From contig CAWAJU010000004.1 in NCBI GenBank assembly GCA_963782495.1, positions 124,001 to 188,000 on the forward strand: a DNA stretch of 64,000 bases. Direction: 5' to 3'. Below are positions 34,184 to 42,669 of the stretch, piece by piece; positions within the stretch are counted from its first letter, which is position 1, and each line of letters opens with the position of its first letter. Source of the stretch: DASQBT01 sp963782495. Its GTDB lineage: Bacteria > Pseudomonadota > Gammaproteobacteria > Burkholderiales > Thiobacillaceae. A program made the translations under genes and the position numbers. The notes under the pieces were generated by a model. That model searched no databases, had not been told where the DNA came from, and saw nothing but the letters and a program-made list of their open reading frames with translations.

Positions 34184-35538
34184 TTACCTTTTGAAACCGC
34201 TGGTTCGACAACAAGGGTCAAGCCGTTGCGGGCTGTGACCGTGATAGGCAAGCCGGGCGCCAGCTCAGCCGAACTCTGAACCTGCCAGAGCTCACTTTGT
34301 ACCCGCGCCCAGCATAGACCCTCGGCGCATGACAGCACCACGCCATTGCTGCCGATGAGTTGTTCGCCGCCGCCCAGGACCGGCCTCCGCCGCGCCTTGA
34401 AGGCCAAGCTGGCCGTCGCAACAATCGCCACTGCGCTGATAACCGCAAGCGCGACAATCAGCGCGATCGGCACACCGAAGCCGGGAACTTCAGTGTCGAT
34501 CAGAATCACGGCTCCAAATACAAAGGCAACGACTCCGCCCAAGCCAAGGATGCCGAAACTGGGGGCAAAGGCTTCCGCCACCATAAATCCAATGCCAAGC
34601 AGGATCAACGCAAGTCCGGCATAATTCACCGGCAACTGCTGGAGCGCGTACAGGCCGAGTAGCAGACTGATGGCGCCAATGACGCCCGGTGCAACCATCC
34701 CCGGATTGAAGAATTCGAAGAACAGACCATACACGCCGATCATCATCAGGATCAGTGCGATGGACGGGTCGGTGATCACGGACAGCAACTGGTTGCGCCA
34801 ATCCAACTGGTAGCTGAGGACGGGAGCGCCTGCAGTCTTCAGGCGCACCTCCTGTCCGATGGCCAGCTTGATGCTTGCACCATCTAGTTGCCTGAGAAGT
34901 TGAGGAAGGTCATCAGCAACGCGATCGATCACGTTGCGCTTCAGCGCGTCCGCTGCGGACAGGCTTACTGCGCTTCGTACTGCCTGCTCCGCCCATTCGG
35001 CATTGCGCCCGCGCAATTGCGCCAGGCTGCGGATATAGGCTGCCGCATCATTCATCATCTTCCTTTCCATGGTATCCGTGGGCTGCAGGGATTTGGACTT
35101 CGCTTCGCTCTTGTCAGGTTGCGGATGTGCACCGCCGCCAACGCCGGGAACGCCAATGGATACTGGCGAAGCTGCGCCCAGATTGGTGCCCGGCGCCATG
35201 GCTGCGATATGACAGGCATACAGAATATAGGTACCGGCGCTGGCCGCGCGTGCGCCGCTAGGTGCGACAAAGCCTGCGACCGGAACGGAAGACCCAAGAA
35301 TTGCCTTGATAATTGCACGCATGGAGGTGTCCAGGCCTCCGGGCGTATCCATGCGCAGCACCACGAGTTGGGCACCCTCTCGGTTGGCGTGTTGGAGCCC
35401 GCGCACTACATAATCTGCGGTCGCAGGCCCGACCGCGCCATCCAGACTTAACAGCACCACCGGCTTGGGCAAGGCGAAGGCGGGCGCCGAGAGCACTGAT
35501 GCCAACCCCAGCAAGAACGCAGCCCTGGCACATTTCAT
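34180..35538 (-). CDS. NfeD-like membrane serine protease
   Basis: Encodes 452 residues from the ATG after GAGGGG. It has a signal peptide, a ClpP/SppA-like protease domain (about 30-220; the nucleophile is probably the Ser in PSGARAASAGTYI and the Lys in ERKMMNDAAAYIRSLA), four membrane helices (about 240-370) and a C-terminal NfeD OB-fold domain (about 385-450). In archaeal homologues this protease cuts the C terminus of the stomatin partner, which fits the coupled slipin gene. A role in membrane quality control is the usual view. Confidence 0.9.
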   Translation of the reverse strand: MKCARAAFLLGLASVLSAPAFALPKPVVLLSLDGAVGPATADYVVRGLQHANREGAQLVVLRMDTPGGLDTSMRAIIKAILGSSVPVAGFVAPSGARAASAGTYILYACHIAAMAPGTNLGAASPVSIGVPGVGGGAHPQPDKSEAKSKSLQPTDTMERKMMNDAAAYIRSLAQLRGRNAEWAEQAVRSAVSLSAADALKRNVIDRVADDLPQLLRQLDGASIKLAIGQEVRLKTAGAPVLSYQLDWRNQLLSVITDPSIALILMMIGVYGLFFEFFNPGMVAPGVIGAISLLLGLYALQQLPVNYAGLALILLGIGFMVAEAFAPSFGILGLGGVVAFVFGAVILIDTEVPGFGVPIALIVALAVISAVAIVATASLAFKARRRPVLGGGEQLIGSNGVVLSCAEGLCWARVQSELWQVQSSAELAPGLPITVTARNGLTLVVEPAVSKGK

Positions 35539-35726
35539 CACCGTCCCCTCTTATCGTGAGTCAATTAATCCAGCCCAGAATCAAGAAACTGGGCTCTGCT
35601 TACTTTATAGTGTCATTACAGATTGACGCACTGGATGGGTTGCTTTGCTGCCACATGATTGATCCTGAAAACACCGGAATGTCGCGCATAGTCCTGAAGT
35701 ACGTGGTTGCCATTCGATAAGCTTCT

Positions 35727-38700
35727 GTGACACAAATACTGCCACAGCAACAAGCCCGTACTGTAACGCCGCGCATGGCAGCAATTCGTGTCGCCGGTAT
35801 TTACCTGGTATGCGCCGTTCTGTGGATTTACGCTTCGGACCGGTTGCTGGCGCTGCTGGTGCAAGACGGCGCATTGCTCGCTTGGATAGGCACAATCAAG
35901 AGCGTGGTCTTCGTCGTGGCGACCGCCTTGCTGCTCTATTTGCTGCTGCGCACCTGGGAACGGCGCAATGCAGACATGCAGTACGCGCCGGCCACGGCAC
36001 GACCCAAACGGCTGATTGTCGTGTTCGCGATCCTGGCCCTCTTGGTACCCCTGCTCATATTCATCGCCGTACATTTGGAAGGTGCGCGCATCAACAAGGA
36101 GGCCCATTCCGACCTGGACGCGATCGCCCGGCTCAAGACCGGCCAGATCGAACAATGGCTGGCCGAGCGGCACGGTGATGCTTCGGTGATCATGGCCAGC
36201 TCGGGCTTCATCGACAAGCTGGACAACTGGTTTCGAACTGGCGACCGTGATGCCAAGGCCCAGGTTGACGAACGGCTGCAAGCAGCGGCGGAGGCCTTTT
36301 CGTACCGGGTGGCCCTGCTGAATGCTAGCGAACCTCCAGAAAACCCGGTCCAACAAGCCCAATTGAAGACGGCCCTGAGCACTCGGCAGGTTCAGATGAC
36401 CGAGCTTTACCGGGACCCCGCCGGCGGAGTCTGGCTGGACTTCATCGTGCCCCTTTTCAAGCACACAACTCGCGAGCAAAGACCGGTGGGGGCGGTGGTG
36501 CTGCGCGCGCCCGCCGGCCAGTTCCTGTTTCCCTTGATCCAGACCTGGCCCACCCCTAGCTCCAGTGCCGAAACCTTGCTGTTTCGCAAGGATGGCAACA
36601 ATGTCCTGTTTCTCAACGAGCTGCGTCACCGCAAGAACACGGCGTTGAAGTTTCGCCTGCCACTTGATTCCCCGGATCTGCCCGCCGCCATCGCCGCCCG
36701 CGTCGGTGGCAAACCTCAGGTCATTGAAGGACGCGACTACCGCGGCATCCGCGTTCTGGCCGCCGCGCGCCCTGTGCAAGGTACCTCCTGGTTCCTGCTC
36801 GCCAAGGTAGACGAGGATGAGTTGATGAGCCCGCTGCATCAACTGGTGGCTTGGGTGAGCGTGGTATCGTTTGCAGCTATCGCCGCGCTGGCGGCGGTGG
36901 TGACGCTGTTGTGGCGTCAGCAGCAACGTGCCCACCAGCTGGAGCTCCTGGCCCGGACCGGCGTAGCCGTACGTGACAGCGAACGGCGTCTGGCAGGCCT
37001 GGTCGACTCGGCGATGGATGCCATCATCGCGATCGACGAGAATCAACGCATCGTGCTCTTCAATCCAGCGGCTGAAAAAATATTCGGCATTGACGCCCAC
37101 CATGCGCTCGGCCAGGGGCTGGACCGGCTGCTGCCCGAAGTTCACCGCCAGACGCATGCAGAGCACGTTCGCCAATTCGGCCGTACCGGTGTTACCAGTC
37201 GCAGCATGCAGGCGTTGGGCGCCCTCACCGGCTTGCGATCCAACGGCGAGGAATTTCCCATTGAGGCGTCAATCTCACAGATCGACCTTGAGGGCGGCAA
37301 GCTTTACACCGTCATCTTGCGCGACATTACCGAACGCAAGCAGGCTGATGAGGCCTTGCGCGTCACCCAAGCCGACCTGAACCGCGCCCAGGCCGTGGGA
37401 AGCATCGGTAGCTGGCGGCTGGATGTGCGCGGAAATGAACTGACCTGGTCGGAGGAAAATCACCGCATCTTCGAAGTGTCGGAGGGCACGCCAATGACCT
37501 ATGAGTTCTTCCTCTCAAGAGTCCACCCGGATGACCGGGAAAGAGTGGACAGGGAATGGCGGGCCGGCTTGCGCGGCGAACCCTACGATATTGAACATCG
37601 GATACTGGTGAACGGCAGGTTGAAATGGGTGCGCGAGCGGGCCGAACTTGAGTTTGATGATAAAGGCATTCTGCTTGGCGGATTCGGTACCACCCAGGAC
37701 ATCACCGAGCGAAAGGAGGCGGAGGACTCGCTGCGAGCAAGCGAGGCGCGGTTTCGTGCCATCTTTGAGGTTTCGTCGGTTGGCATGTGCCAGGCTGCTC
37801 CGCTGAGCGGAAAGTTGCTGAACGTGAATCGGGGCTTCTGCGAGATGACCGGTTACAGCGAAGTCGAGCTGCTGGACAGGCCGTTCTCGGAGCTTACCCA
37901 TCCCGAGGACCGGCCTCGGACCGTTGAGCAATTTTCCCGTCTGGTGCGAGGCGAAATCCCCGAGTATCGTGACGAAAAGCGCTATATCTGCAAGGATGGC
38001 CGCGTTATCTGGGCCGATGTCACGGTAAACCTAATTCACGATTTGAACCTGAATCCCTTGCGCACTGTCGCCGTCATTCAGGACATCACCGAGCGCAAGC
38101 AGGCCGAGGAAACGCTGCGCGCGAGCGAGGACAGATTCCGCTCTCTGGTCGAACAGGCGTCTGACGGCATCTTCGTCAGCGACGCACAGGGCCATTATAT
38201 CGAGGTGAATTCTGCCGCATGCCGGATGCTTGGCTATAGTCGGAATGAACTTCTCAATCTAAGCATCCCCGACGTGATCGCGCCCCAGGAGATTCCGCGC
38301 ATCGCGCCTGAGGTGGCACGTTTCGCCGGTGGAGTGGTCGTAACAAGCGAGTGGTTGTTTCGCCGTAAGGACGGCTCGCTCTTTGCCGGTGAGGTTTCTG
38401 GCAGACAGCTCTCCAACGGGAGCCTGCAGGCCATCCTGCGCGACATCACCGAGCGCAAGGCCGCCGAACAGGCGCTGCGCTATCAATTGCATCTCACCCA
38501 GAGCATCGCTGAAAAGTCGACCGATTCGATCTTCGTCAACGATGCCGAGGGACGTGTGACATTCATGAATCCCGAGGCTGAACGGGTGTTCGGCTACGCC
38601 AGGGAAGAACTGATTGGGAGACCTTTGCACAACGTGCTGCATCACACGACTCCGGATGGACATCCCTACCCCATGGATGAGTGTCCCCTGTGCAGGGTCT

Positions 38701-40745
38701 ACCGCACCGGGGAAACCATCCGCAACCACGAGGCCGTGTTCTTCCACAAGGACGGTGCCCCGGTCTATGTCACAGCCTCAAATGCAACGCTAGAATCCGA
38801 CGGGCAGCAGGTCGGTGCCGTTCTGGTCCTGCACGATGTCACGGAACGCAAGACTGCCGAGGTTGCACTTGCCAGGAGCCAGAAACAACTGCGCCTGTTC
38901 GTTGAACAGGCGCCCATCAGCATTGCAATGCTTGACCGTCATATGAAATACATCGCCACCAGCCGCCGCTGGATTGCCGAATATGGCAGCGGGTACGACG
39001 ACTTGACCGGGCGCAACTACTATGAGGTGCACCCCGACGTGTCGGACAAGTGGAGAAATGTTCACCGCGACGCGTTGGCGGGAGCCGCATTGGAAAATGA
39101 CGATGACCAGTGGATTCAAGCCGATGGAACCGAACGCTGGCTGCGCTGGGCCGTTCATCCGTGGACGGATGAATCCGGAAAGATCGGTGGCATCATCATT
39201 TCCGCAGAGGACATCACGGAACGTAAGGCTGCCGACCTGGCACTGCGCGAACGCGAGGATGACTTGAATCGTGCTCAAGCCGTCGGGCATATCGGCAGTT
39301 GGCGGCTGGACGTACGACGCAATGAACTGAATTGGTCGGCGGAAAACTTCCGGATCTTTGGCATTGCCGAAGGCGCGCTCTTGACTTACGAAACTTTCCT
39401 GTCCTGCGTGCACCCGGACGACCGCAAGTATGTGGATGACATGTGGGAGGCGGGGCTCAGTGGGGAGCCTTATGATATCGAACACCGTATTCTCGTGGAC
39501 GGCAAGATCAAGTGGGTACGAGAGAAGGCCAAGCTTGAAGTAGATGACAAGGGCAATTTGGTCGGCGCATTTGGTACCACCCAGGATGTGACTGAACGCA
39601 AACAAGCCGAGCTGGCCTTGCAGGAGGCGAACCAGCGTAAGGACGAGTTTCTCGCTCTCCTGGCCCACGAACTGCGCAATCCGATGGCCGTGGCAACGAC
39701 GGCGGTCTACCTTCTCCAGACCAAGGGACTTACCGACCCGGAGACATGTCGCTGGGCTACCGCCACCATTTCCAATCAGACCGATCATCTCAAACGTCTA
39801 GTCGACGATCTCCTGGACGTCGCTCGGATTGGCCGCGGCAAGATTTCCCTGCAAAAAGTCCAGCTCGATCTGGTGCAACTCATCGGCAAGGTGGAGCAGG
39901 CTTGCCGCCCGCTATTGGATCGTCGTCAGCAGCAATTCAACCACAGGCTGCCCACGGAGCCCTTGTGGGTTGAAGCAGATTCCGCGCGTCTGACCCAGAT
40001 CGTAACCAATCTCCTGGACAACGCGATCAAGTTCACACCGGCGAATGGCCAAATCGAACTTTCTCTGCAAGCCGAAGGAAACGAGGCCGTGATCTCCGTT
40101 CGGGATACGGGACGGGGCATTGCGGCTGAGCTGTTGACTGGAATCTTCGATACCTTCACCCAGGGCGAAGTCCCCCTCGCGCGCGACGAGGGTGGACTGG
40201 GGCTTGGGCTGGCACTGGTTAAGAAGCTGACGGAATATCATGGCGGAAGCGTGATGGCATCCAGCGAAGGGCCTGGCAAGGGCGCCGTGTTTACCGTGCG
40301 TTTGCCGGCCCTGTCGGAAACGCGCGTTGCGATGCCATCAAGCTACAAGGCAGCTGCCATCAAGGTCGTCGAGCGGCGTATCCTGATTGCCGAGGATAAT
40401 GCAACAGCCAGTGAAGCCATGGCAAAGGTCTTGCAACATGTGGGGCACTCGGTGCGCTTGGCGAAAGACGGCGTCGCAGCCTTGGCCGCAGCCAAGGCAG
40501 AACTGCCTGAAATTGCGATCTTTGATATTGGCCTGCCAGCCATGGATGGCTTTGAACTGGCACGCAGTATACGCAACCTGCCGGGCGGCAAACGGGTGCT
40601 GATGATCGCGCTGACCGGCTACGGCCAAGCCAAGTATTACAATCGATCGCGATCCGCAGGGTTCGACTATCATATAGTCAAGCCTGCAGATATTGATCAG
40701 CTAATCGGGCTAATCAATGCTTGGGAGCCGCAGGGGCAGGTCTGA
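35727..40745 (+). CDS. hybrid sensor histidine kinase with seven PAS domains
   Basis: Encodes 1,672 residues from GTG; an ATG at 35775 is also possible because neither has a clear ribosome-binding site. Two membrane helices (about 17-80), a third (about 94-118), a periplasmic sensor of about 250 residues and a fourth helix (about 375-395) come first. Seven PAS/PAC units follow (about 417-534, 545-665, 669-790, 795-910, 915-1050, 1055-1170, 1177-1295), each ending in DITERK or DVTERK. HisKA has the phospho-His in LLAHELRNPMA (about 1312), HATPase has NLLDNAIKFTP and GGLGLGLALVKKL, and a receiver domain ends the protein (Asp in AIFDIGLPAMDGFE). PAS 2 and PAS 7 are near copies. The FixJ-like regulator follows 9 bp later and is the likely partner. 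The signal is unknown. Confidence 0.93.
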   Translation: MTQILPQQQARTVTPRMAAIRVAGIYLVCAVLWIYASDRLLALLVQDGALLAWIGTIKSVVFVVATALLLYLLLRTWERRNADMQYAPATARPKRLIVVFAILALLVPLLIFIAVHLEGARINKEAHSDLDAIARLKTGQIEQWLAERHGDASVIMASSGFIDKLDNWFRTGDRDAKAQVDERLQAAAEAFSYRVALLNASEPPENPVQQAQLKTALSTRQVQMTELYRDPAGGVWLDFIVPLFKHTTREQRPVGAVVLRAPAGQFLFPLIQTWPTPSSSAETLLFRKDGNNVLFLNELRHRKNTALKFRLPLDSPDLPAAIAARVGGKPQVIEGRDYRGIRVLAAARPVQGTSWFLLAKVDEDELMSPLHQLVAWVSVVSFAAIAALAAVVTLLWRQQQRAHQLELLARTGVAVRDSERRLAGLVDSAMDAIIAIDENQRIVLFNPAAEKIFGIDAHHALGQGLDRLLPEVHRQTHAEHVRQFGRTGVTSRSMQALGALTGLRSNGEEFPIEASISQIDLEGGKLYTVILRDITERKQADEALRVTQADLNRAQAVGSIGSWRLDVRGNELTWSEENHRIFEVSEGTPMTYEFFLSRVHPDDRERVDREWRAGLRGEPYDIEHRILVNGRLKWVRERAELEFDDKGILLGGFGTTQDITERKEAEDSLRASEARFRAIFEVSSVGMCQAAPLSGKLLNVNRGFCEMTGYSEVELLDRPFSELTHPEDRPRTVEQFSRLVRGEIPEYRDEKRYICKDGRVIWADVTVNLIHDLNLNPLRTVAVIQDITERKQAEETLRASEDRFRSLVEQASDGIFVSDAQGHYIEVNSAACRMLGYSRNELLNLSIPDVIAPQEIPRIAPEVARFAGGVVVTSEWLFRRKDGSLFAGEVSGRQLSNGSLQAILRDITERKAAEQALRYQLHLTQSIAEKSTDSIFVNDAEGRVTFMNPEAERVFGYAREELIGRPLHNVLHHTTPDGHPYPMDECPLCRVYRTGETIRNHEAVFFHKDGAPVYVTASNATLESDGQQVGAVLVLHDVTERKTAEVALARSQKQLRLFVEQAPISIAMLDRHMKYIATSRRWIAEYGSGYDDLTGRNYYEVHPDVSDKWRNVHRDALAGAALENDDDQWIQADGTERWLRWAVHPWTDESGKIGGIIISAEDITERKAADLALREREDDLNRAQAVGHIGSWRLDVRRNELNWSAENFRIFGIAEGALLTYETFLSCVHPDDRKYVDDMWEAGLSGEPYDIEHRILVDGKIKWVREKAKLEVDDKGNLVGAFGTTQDVTERKQAELALQEANQRKDEFLALLAHELRNPMAVATTAVYLLQTKGLTDPETCRWATATISNQTDHLKRLVDDLLDVARIGRGKISLQKVQLDLVQLIGKVEQACRPLLDRRQQQFNHRLPTEPLWVEADSARLTQIVTNLLDNAIKFTPANGQIELSLQAEGNEAVISVRDTGRGIAAELLTGIFDTFTQGEVPLARDEGGLGLGLALVKKLTEYHGGSVMASSEGPGKGAVFTVRLPALSETRVAMPSSYKAAAIKVVERRILIAEDNATASEAMAKVLQHVGHSVRLAKDGVAALAAAKAELPEIAIFDIGLPAMDGFELARSIRNLPGGKRVLMIALTGYGQAKYYNRSRSAGFDYHIVKPADIDQLIGLINAWEPQGQV

Positions 40746-40754
40746 GGAAAATGC

Positions 40755-41405
40755 ATGCCGATTGACAACAACGATAAGTCCGCGTCCGCCGATGTAGAGC
40801 AGGTGATCTATGTCGTCGACGACAGCCCGGATATTCTGGACGTCATCGAGGTCTTGTTAAGCTCCGTGAACATGAAGGTCAGGACCTTCATGTCGGGTGA
40901 GGCGCTTCTCTCCCAGATCGATGCGAACGCTCGCGGGTGTCTTCTGCTTGATATGCGTATGCCCGGTATGAGTGGGCTGGAAGTTCAGGATGCACTGAAA
41001 GAGCGTCGCATTACCCTGCCCATCATATTCCTCACGGGCCACGGCGAGGTAACCATCGCGGTCCAAGCGATGCGCGAAGGCGCCCTGGATTTTATCGAGA
41101 AACCCTTCCAACCGCAGTTGTTGCTGGACCGCATTCACGCCTGCCTGAAGCTGGACATGCAGATCACCGCAGACCAATGCAAACAAAAGGAGGCGGCAAA
41201 ACGGCTGAAACAACTCAGCCCCCGTGAGTTCGAAATCGCGAAACTGATTGTGGCCGGTAAGCCTTCCAAGGTGATTGCGTCAGCACTGGGTATAAGCGAG
41301 AAGACCGTCGATGTGCACCGGCACAAAATCATGAAAAAAGTCTCGCTGCGATCGGTGGCGGAACTGGTCCAGCTCTGGCTGGACACCAAACAGGAAATAG
41401 CCTGA
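40755..41405 (+). CDS. FixJ/NarL-type response regulator
   Basis: Encodes 216 residues. The receiver domain (about 17-130) has the acidic pair DD in VVDDSPD, the phospho-Asp in LLLDMRMPGMSG and the Lys in FIEKPFQ, as in FixJ and TodT. The C-terminal LuxR-type helix-turn-helix (about 150-212) has LSPREFEIAKLIVAGKPSKVIA and SEKTVDVHRHKIMKK. A GAGG site is 7 bases before the ATG, 9 bp after the hybrid kinase, so the two form a two-component operon. Confidence 0.94.
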   Translation: MPIDNNDKSASADVEQVIYVVDDSPDILDVIEVLLSSVNMKVRTFMSGEALLSQIDANARGCLLLDMRMPGMSGLEVQDALKERRITLPIIFLTGHGEVTIAVQAMREGALDFIEKPFQPQLLLDRIHACLKLDMQITADQCKQKEAAKRLKQLSPREFEIAKLIVAGKPSKVIASALGISEKTVDVHRHKIMKKVSLRSVAELVQLWLDTKQEIA

Positions 41406-41809
41406 TCAATTCCCGAGTCCTGGAAAGCGGCAACAGTCAGGAGTGACCCGGTTTGAATTTCAGAGCCATATCCAGGGACATTGAGGCGCCAAGTTTCTTT
41501 TTTGTGCATTCGCAGCACTCAACTGAGCAGCTAGGGTCGTCCCAGACAAATGTAGTAAAGAATCCTTTACTACACAAATTCGGAATTTGGTCTAAGCTCA
41601 TTAAGCCGCCCGTCAGCAATGAACGCAACGATGGGCATCAGCGGTAGCTAAAGATTCCCTTACCCCCCTAAAGCAATAGCTAATTGTTTTGTTGTGGCAA
41701 TATTTTAATATCCATATCGTTATCACTATTTTTAGTTCAACCGGACAGGGATTCCCTGGCTGAATCGCCGAGGGAAGCACAGGGGTTCCTGCATGACTTG
41801 GAGATTGGG
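41406..41809. other. 404-bp gap with an inverted repeat and AT-rich tract
   Basis: No gene is supported. It holds a perfect 10-bp inverted repeat (41551-41574, separate entry) and an AT-rich stretch at about 41680-41735 that probably includes the promoter of the following small gene. Confidence 0.4.
41551..41574. repeat. perfect inverted repeat TGTAGTAAAG-AATC-CTTTACTACA
   Basis: A 10-bp stem with a 4-base loop in non-coding DNA, 146 bp after the response-regulator stop codon. It is AT-rich and followed by ACAAATTC rather than T, so an operator for a dimeric regulator is as likely as a terminator. Confidence 0.6.
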
Positions 41810-42091
41810 ATGGCATACCTTGATGAATTTGTTGTCGACTGGTTCATGTCCAATGACGATCTGCGGTCCGATGCGGCGGTGGCGGTGCTGCACAAGTCGA
41901 AGAAGATCGGGCTGTATCGAGTCAAACAGGTTGGCACGGACTCCATGACCTTGTCGCATGGGGGTATTTCCTTCCCGGTGGGCACCCAGCTTGAGGTTGA
42001 AGACTATCAGCGGCTGGTGCCCAGCAGCCTGGGTCCGCTGACTGCCAAGGTCGTGCAAAACGATCAGCAAGGCATCCACATCGCCTGGTGA
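41810..42091 (+). CDS. small PilZ-like protein
   Basis: Encodes 93 residues from the ATG after TTGGAG; an upstream TTG at 41684 lacks a ribosome-binding site. The second half (GLYRVKQVGTDSMTLSHGGISFPVGTQLEVEDY) has the strand pattern of a PilZ beta-barrel, but the cyclic-di-GMP motif RxxxR is absent and only a weak D/N-x-S-like site is present. It may be a degenerate PilZ or an unrelated small barrel. It precedes a small exported protein gene by 42 bp. Confidence 0.5.
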   Translation: MAYLDEFVVDWFMSNDDLRSDAAVAVLHKSKKIGLYRVKQVGTDSMTLSHGGISFPVGTQLEVEDYQRLVPSSLGPLTAKVVQNDQQGIHIAW

Positions 42092-42133
42092 GTCATGCGG
42101 TGTTGCATCAGCAAGAGGAGAGAGATAAGAATC

Positions 42134-42499
42134 ATGCGTTACGACCATTCGAACCCGGCACGCACTGAACGCTTCCATGCCGCTTTGCGGTATGGCCTGT
42201 TGCTGCTTCTGCTGGCGTCCGGCGTGGTGGCGATTCCGGCCAGTGCGGCGCAAACGCAGGGGACGAGAATAGTCTGCCCTGCCCTGTTGCTGGACCACGA
42301 GTGCCGCGCCTACAAGGCAGACCTGAGCCGTGCCGCGACCCCCGACATGCGGGACGCCATCAAAGCCCACTACGCCGACATGCTCTCGGAGCGCAAGCGC
42401 GCCTGTTTCTGCAGTCCTGCGCGTTCATGGATACAACTTACTTCGACCGCCCTGGCCCCTCACGACGATAATCAGGACAAGGCCAGAATCAGGCTGTAA
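42134..42499 (+). CDS. small exported protein, unknown
   Basis: Encodes 121 residues. A basic N terminus and hydrophobic core (YGLLLLLLASGVVAIPASAA) form a signal peptide. The mature part has two pairs of cysteines (CPALLLDHEC and CFC) and an Ala/Arg-rich helix, and no family I recognise. An AGGAG-like site lies upstream. It ends 170 bp before fdnG, in the same direction. Confidence 0.6.
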   Translation: MRYDHSNPARTERFHAALRYGLLLLLLASGVVAIPASAAQTQGTRIVCPALLLDHECRAYKADLSRAATPDMRDAIKAHYADMLSERKRACFCSPARSWIQLTSTALAPHDDNQDKARIRL

Positions 42500-42589
42500 G
42501 TAGAAAAACCGCCTAGCGATTGTGGTTGTAGAAAGGCCGCAAACTGCTAGCGTGAAATCAAACCCTTGCAGCCTTTGCTGTAAGCCTCT

Positions 42590-42649
42590 GCGCCCGCGGG
42601 CGCGCGCAAGATCAAAGTCTGCAAGTCAAGCAACGGGCCAGTTTGGCCC
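42590..42649 (+). promoter_or_regulatory. two inverted repeats in the fdnG leader
   Basis: GCGCCCGCGGGCGC (42590-42603) is a perfect 14-bp palindrome. GGGCCA-GTT-TGGCCC (42635-42649) is a perfect hairpin only nine bases before the fdnG ribosome-binding site. They could be a regulator site and a leader hairpin controlling translation of the formate dehydrogenase operon. Confidence 0.4.
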
Positions 42650-42669
42650 CGATTGATTTGGAGGACACA

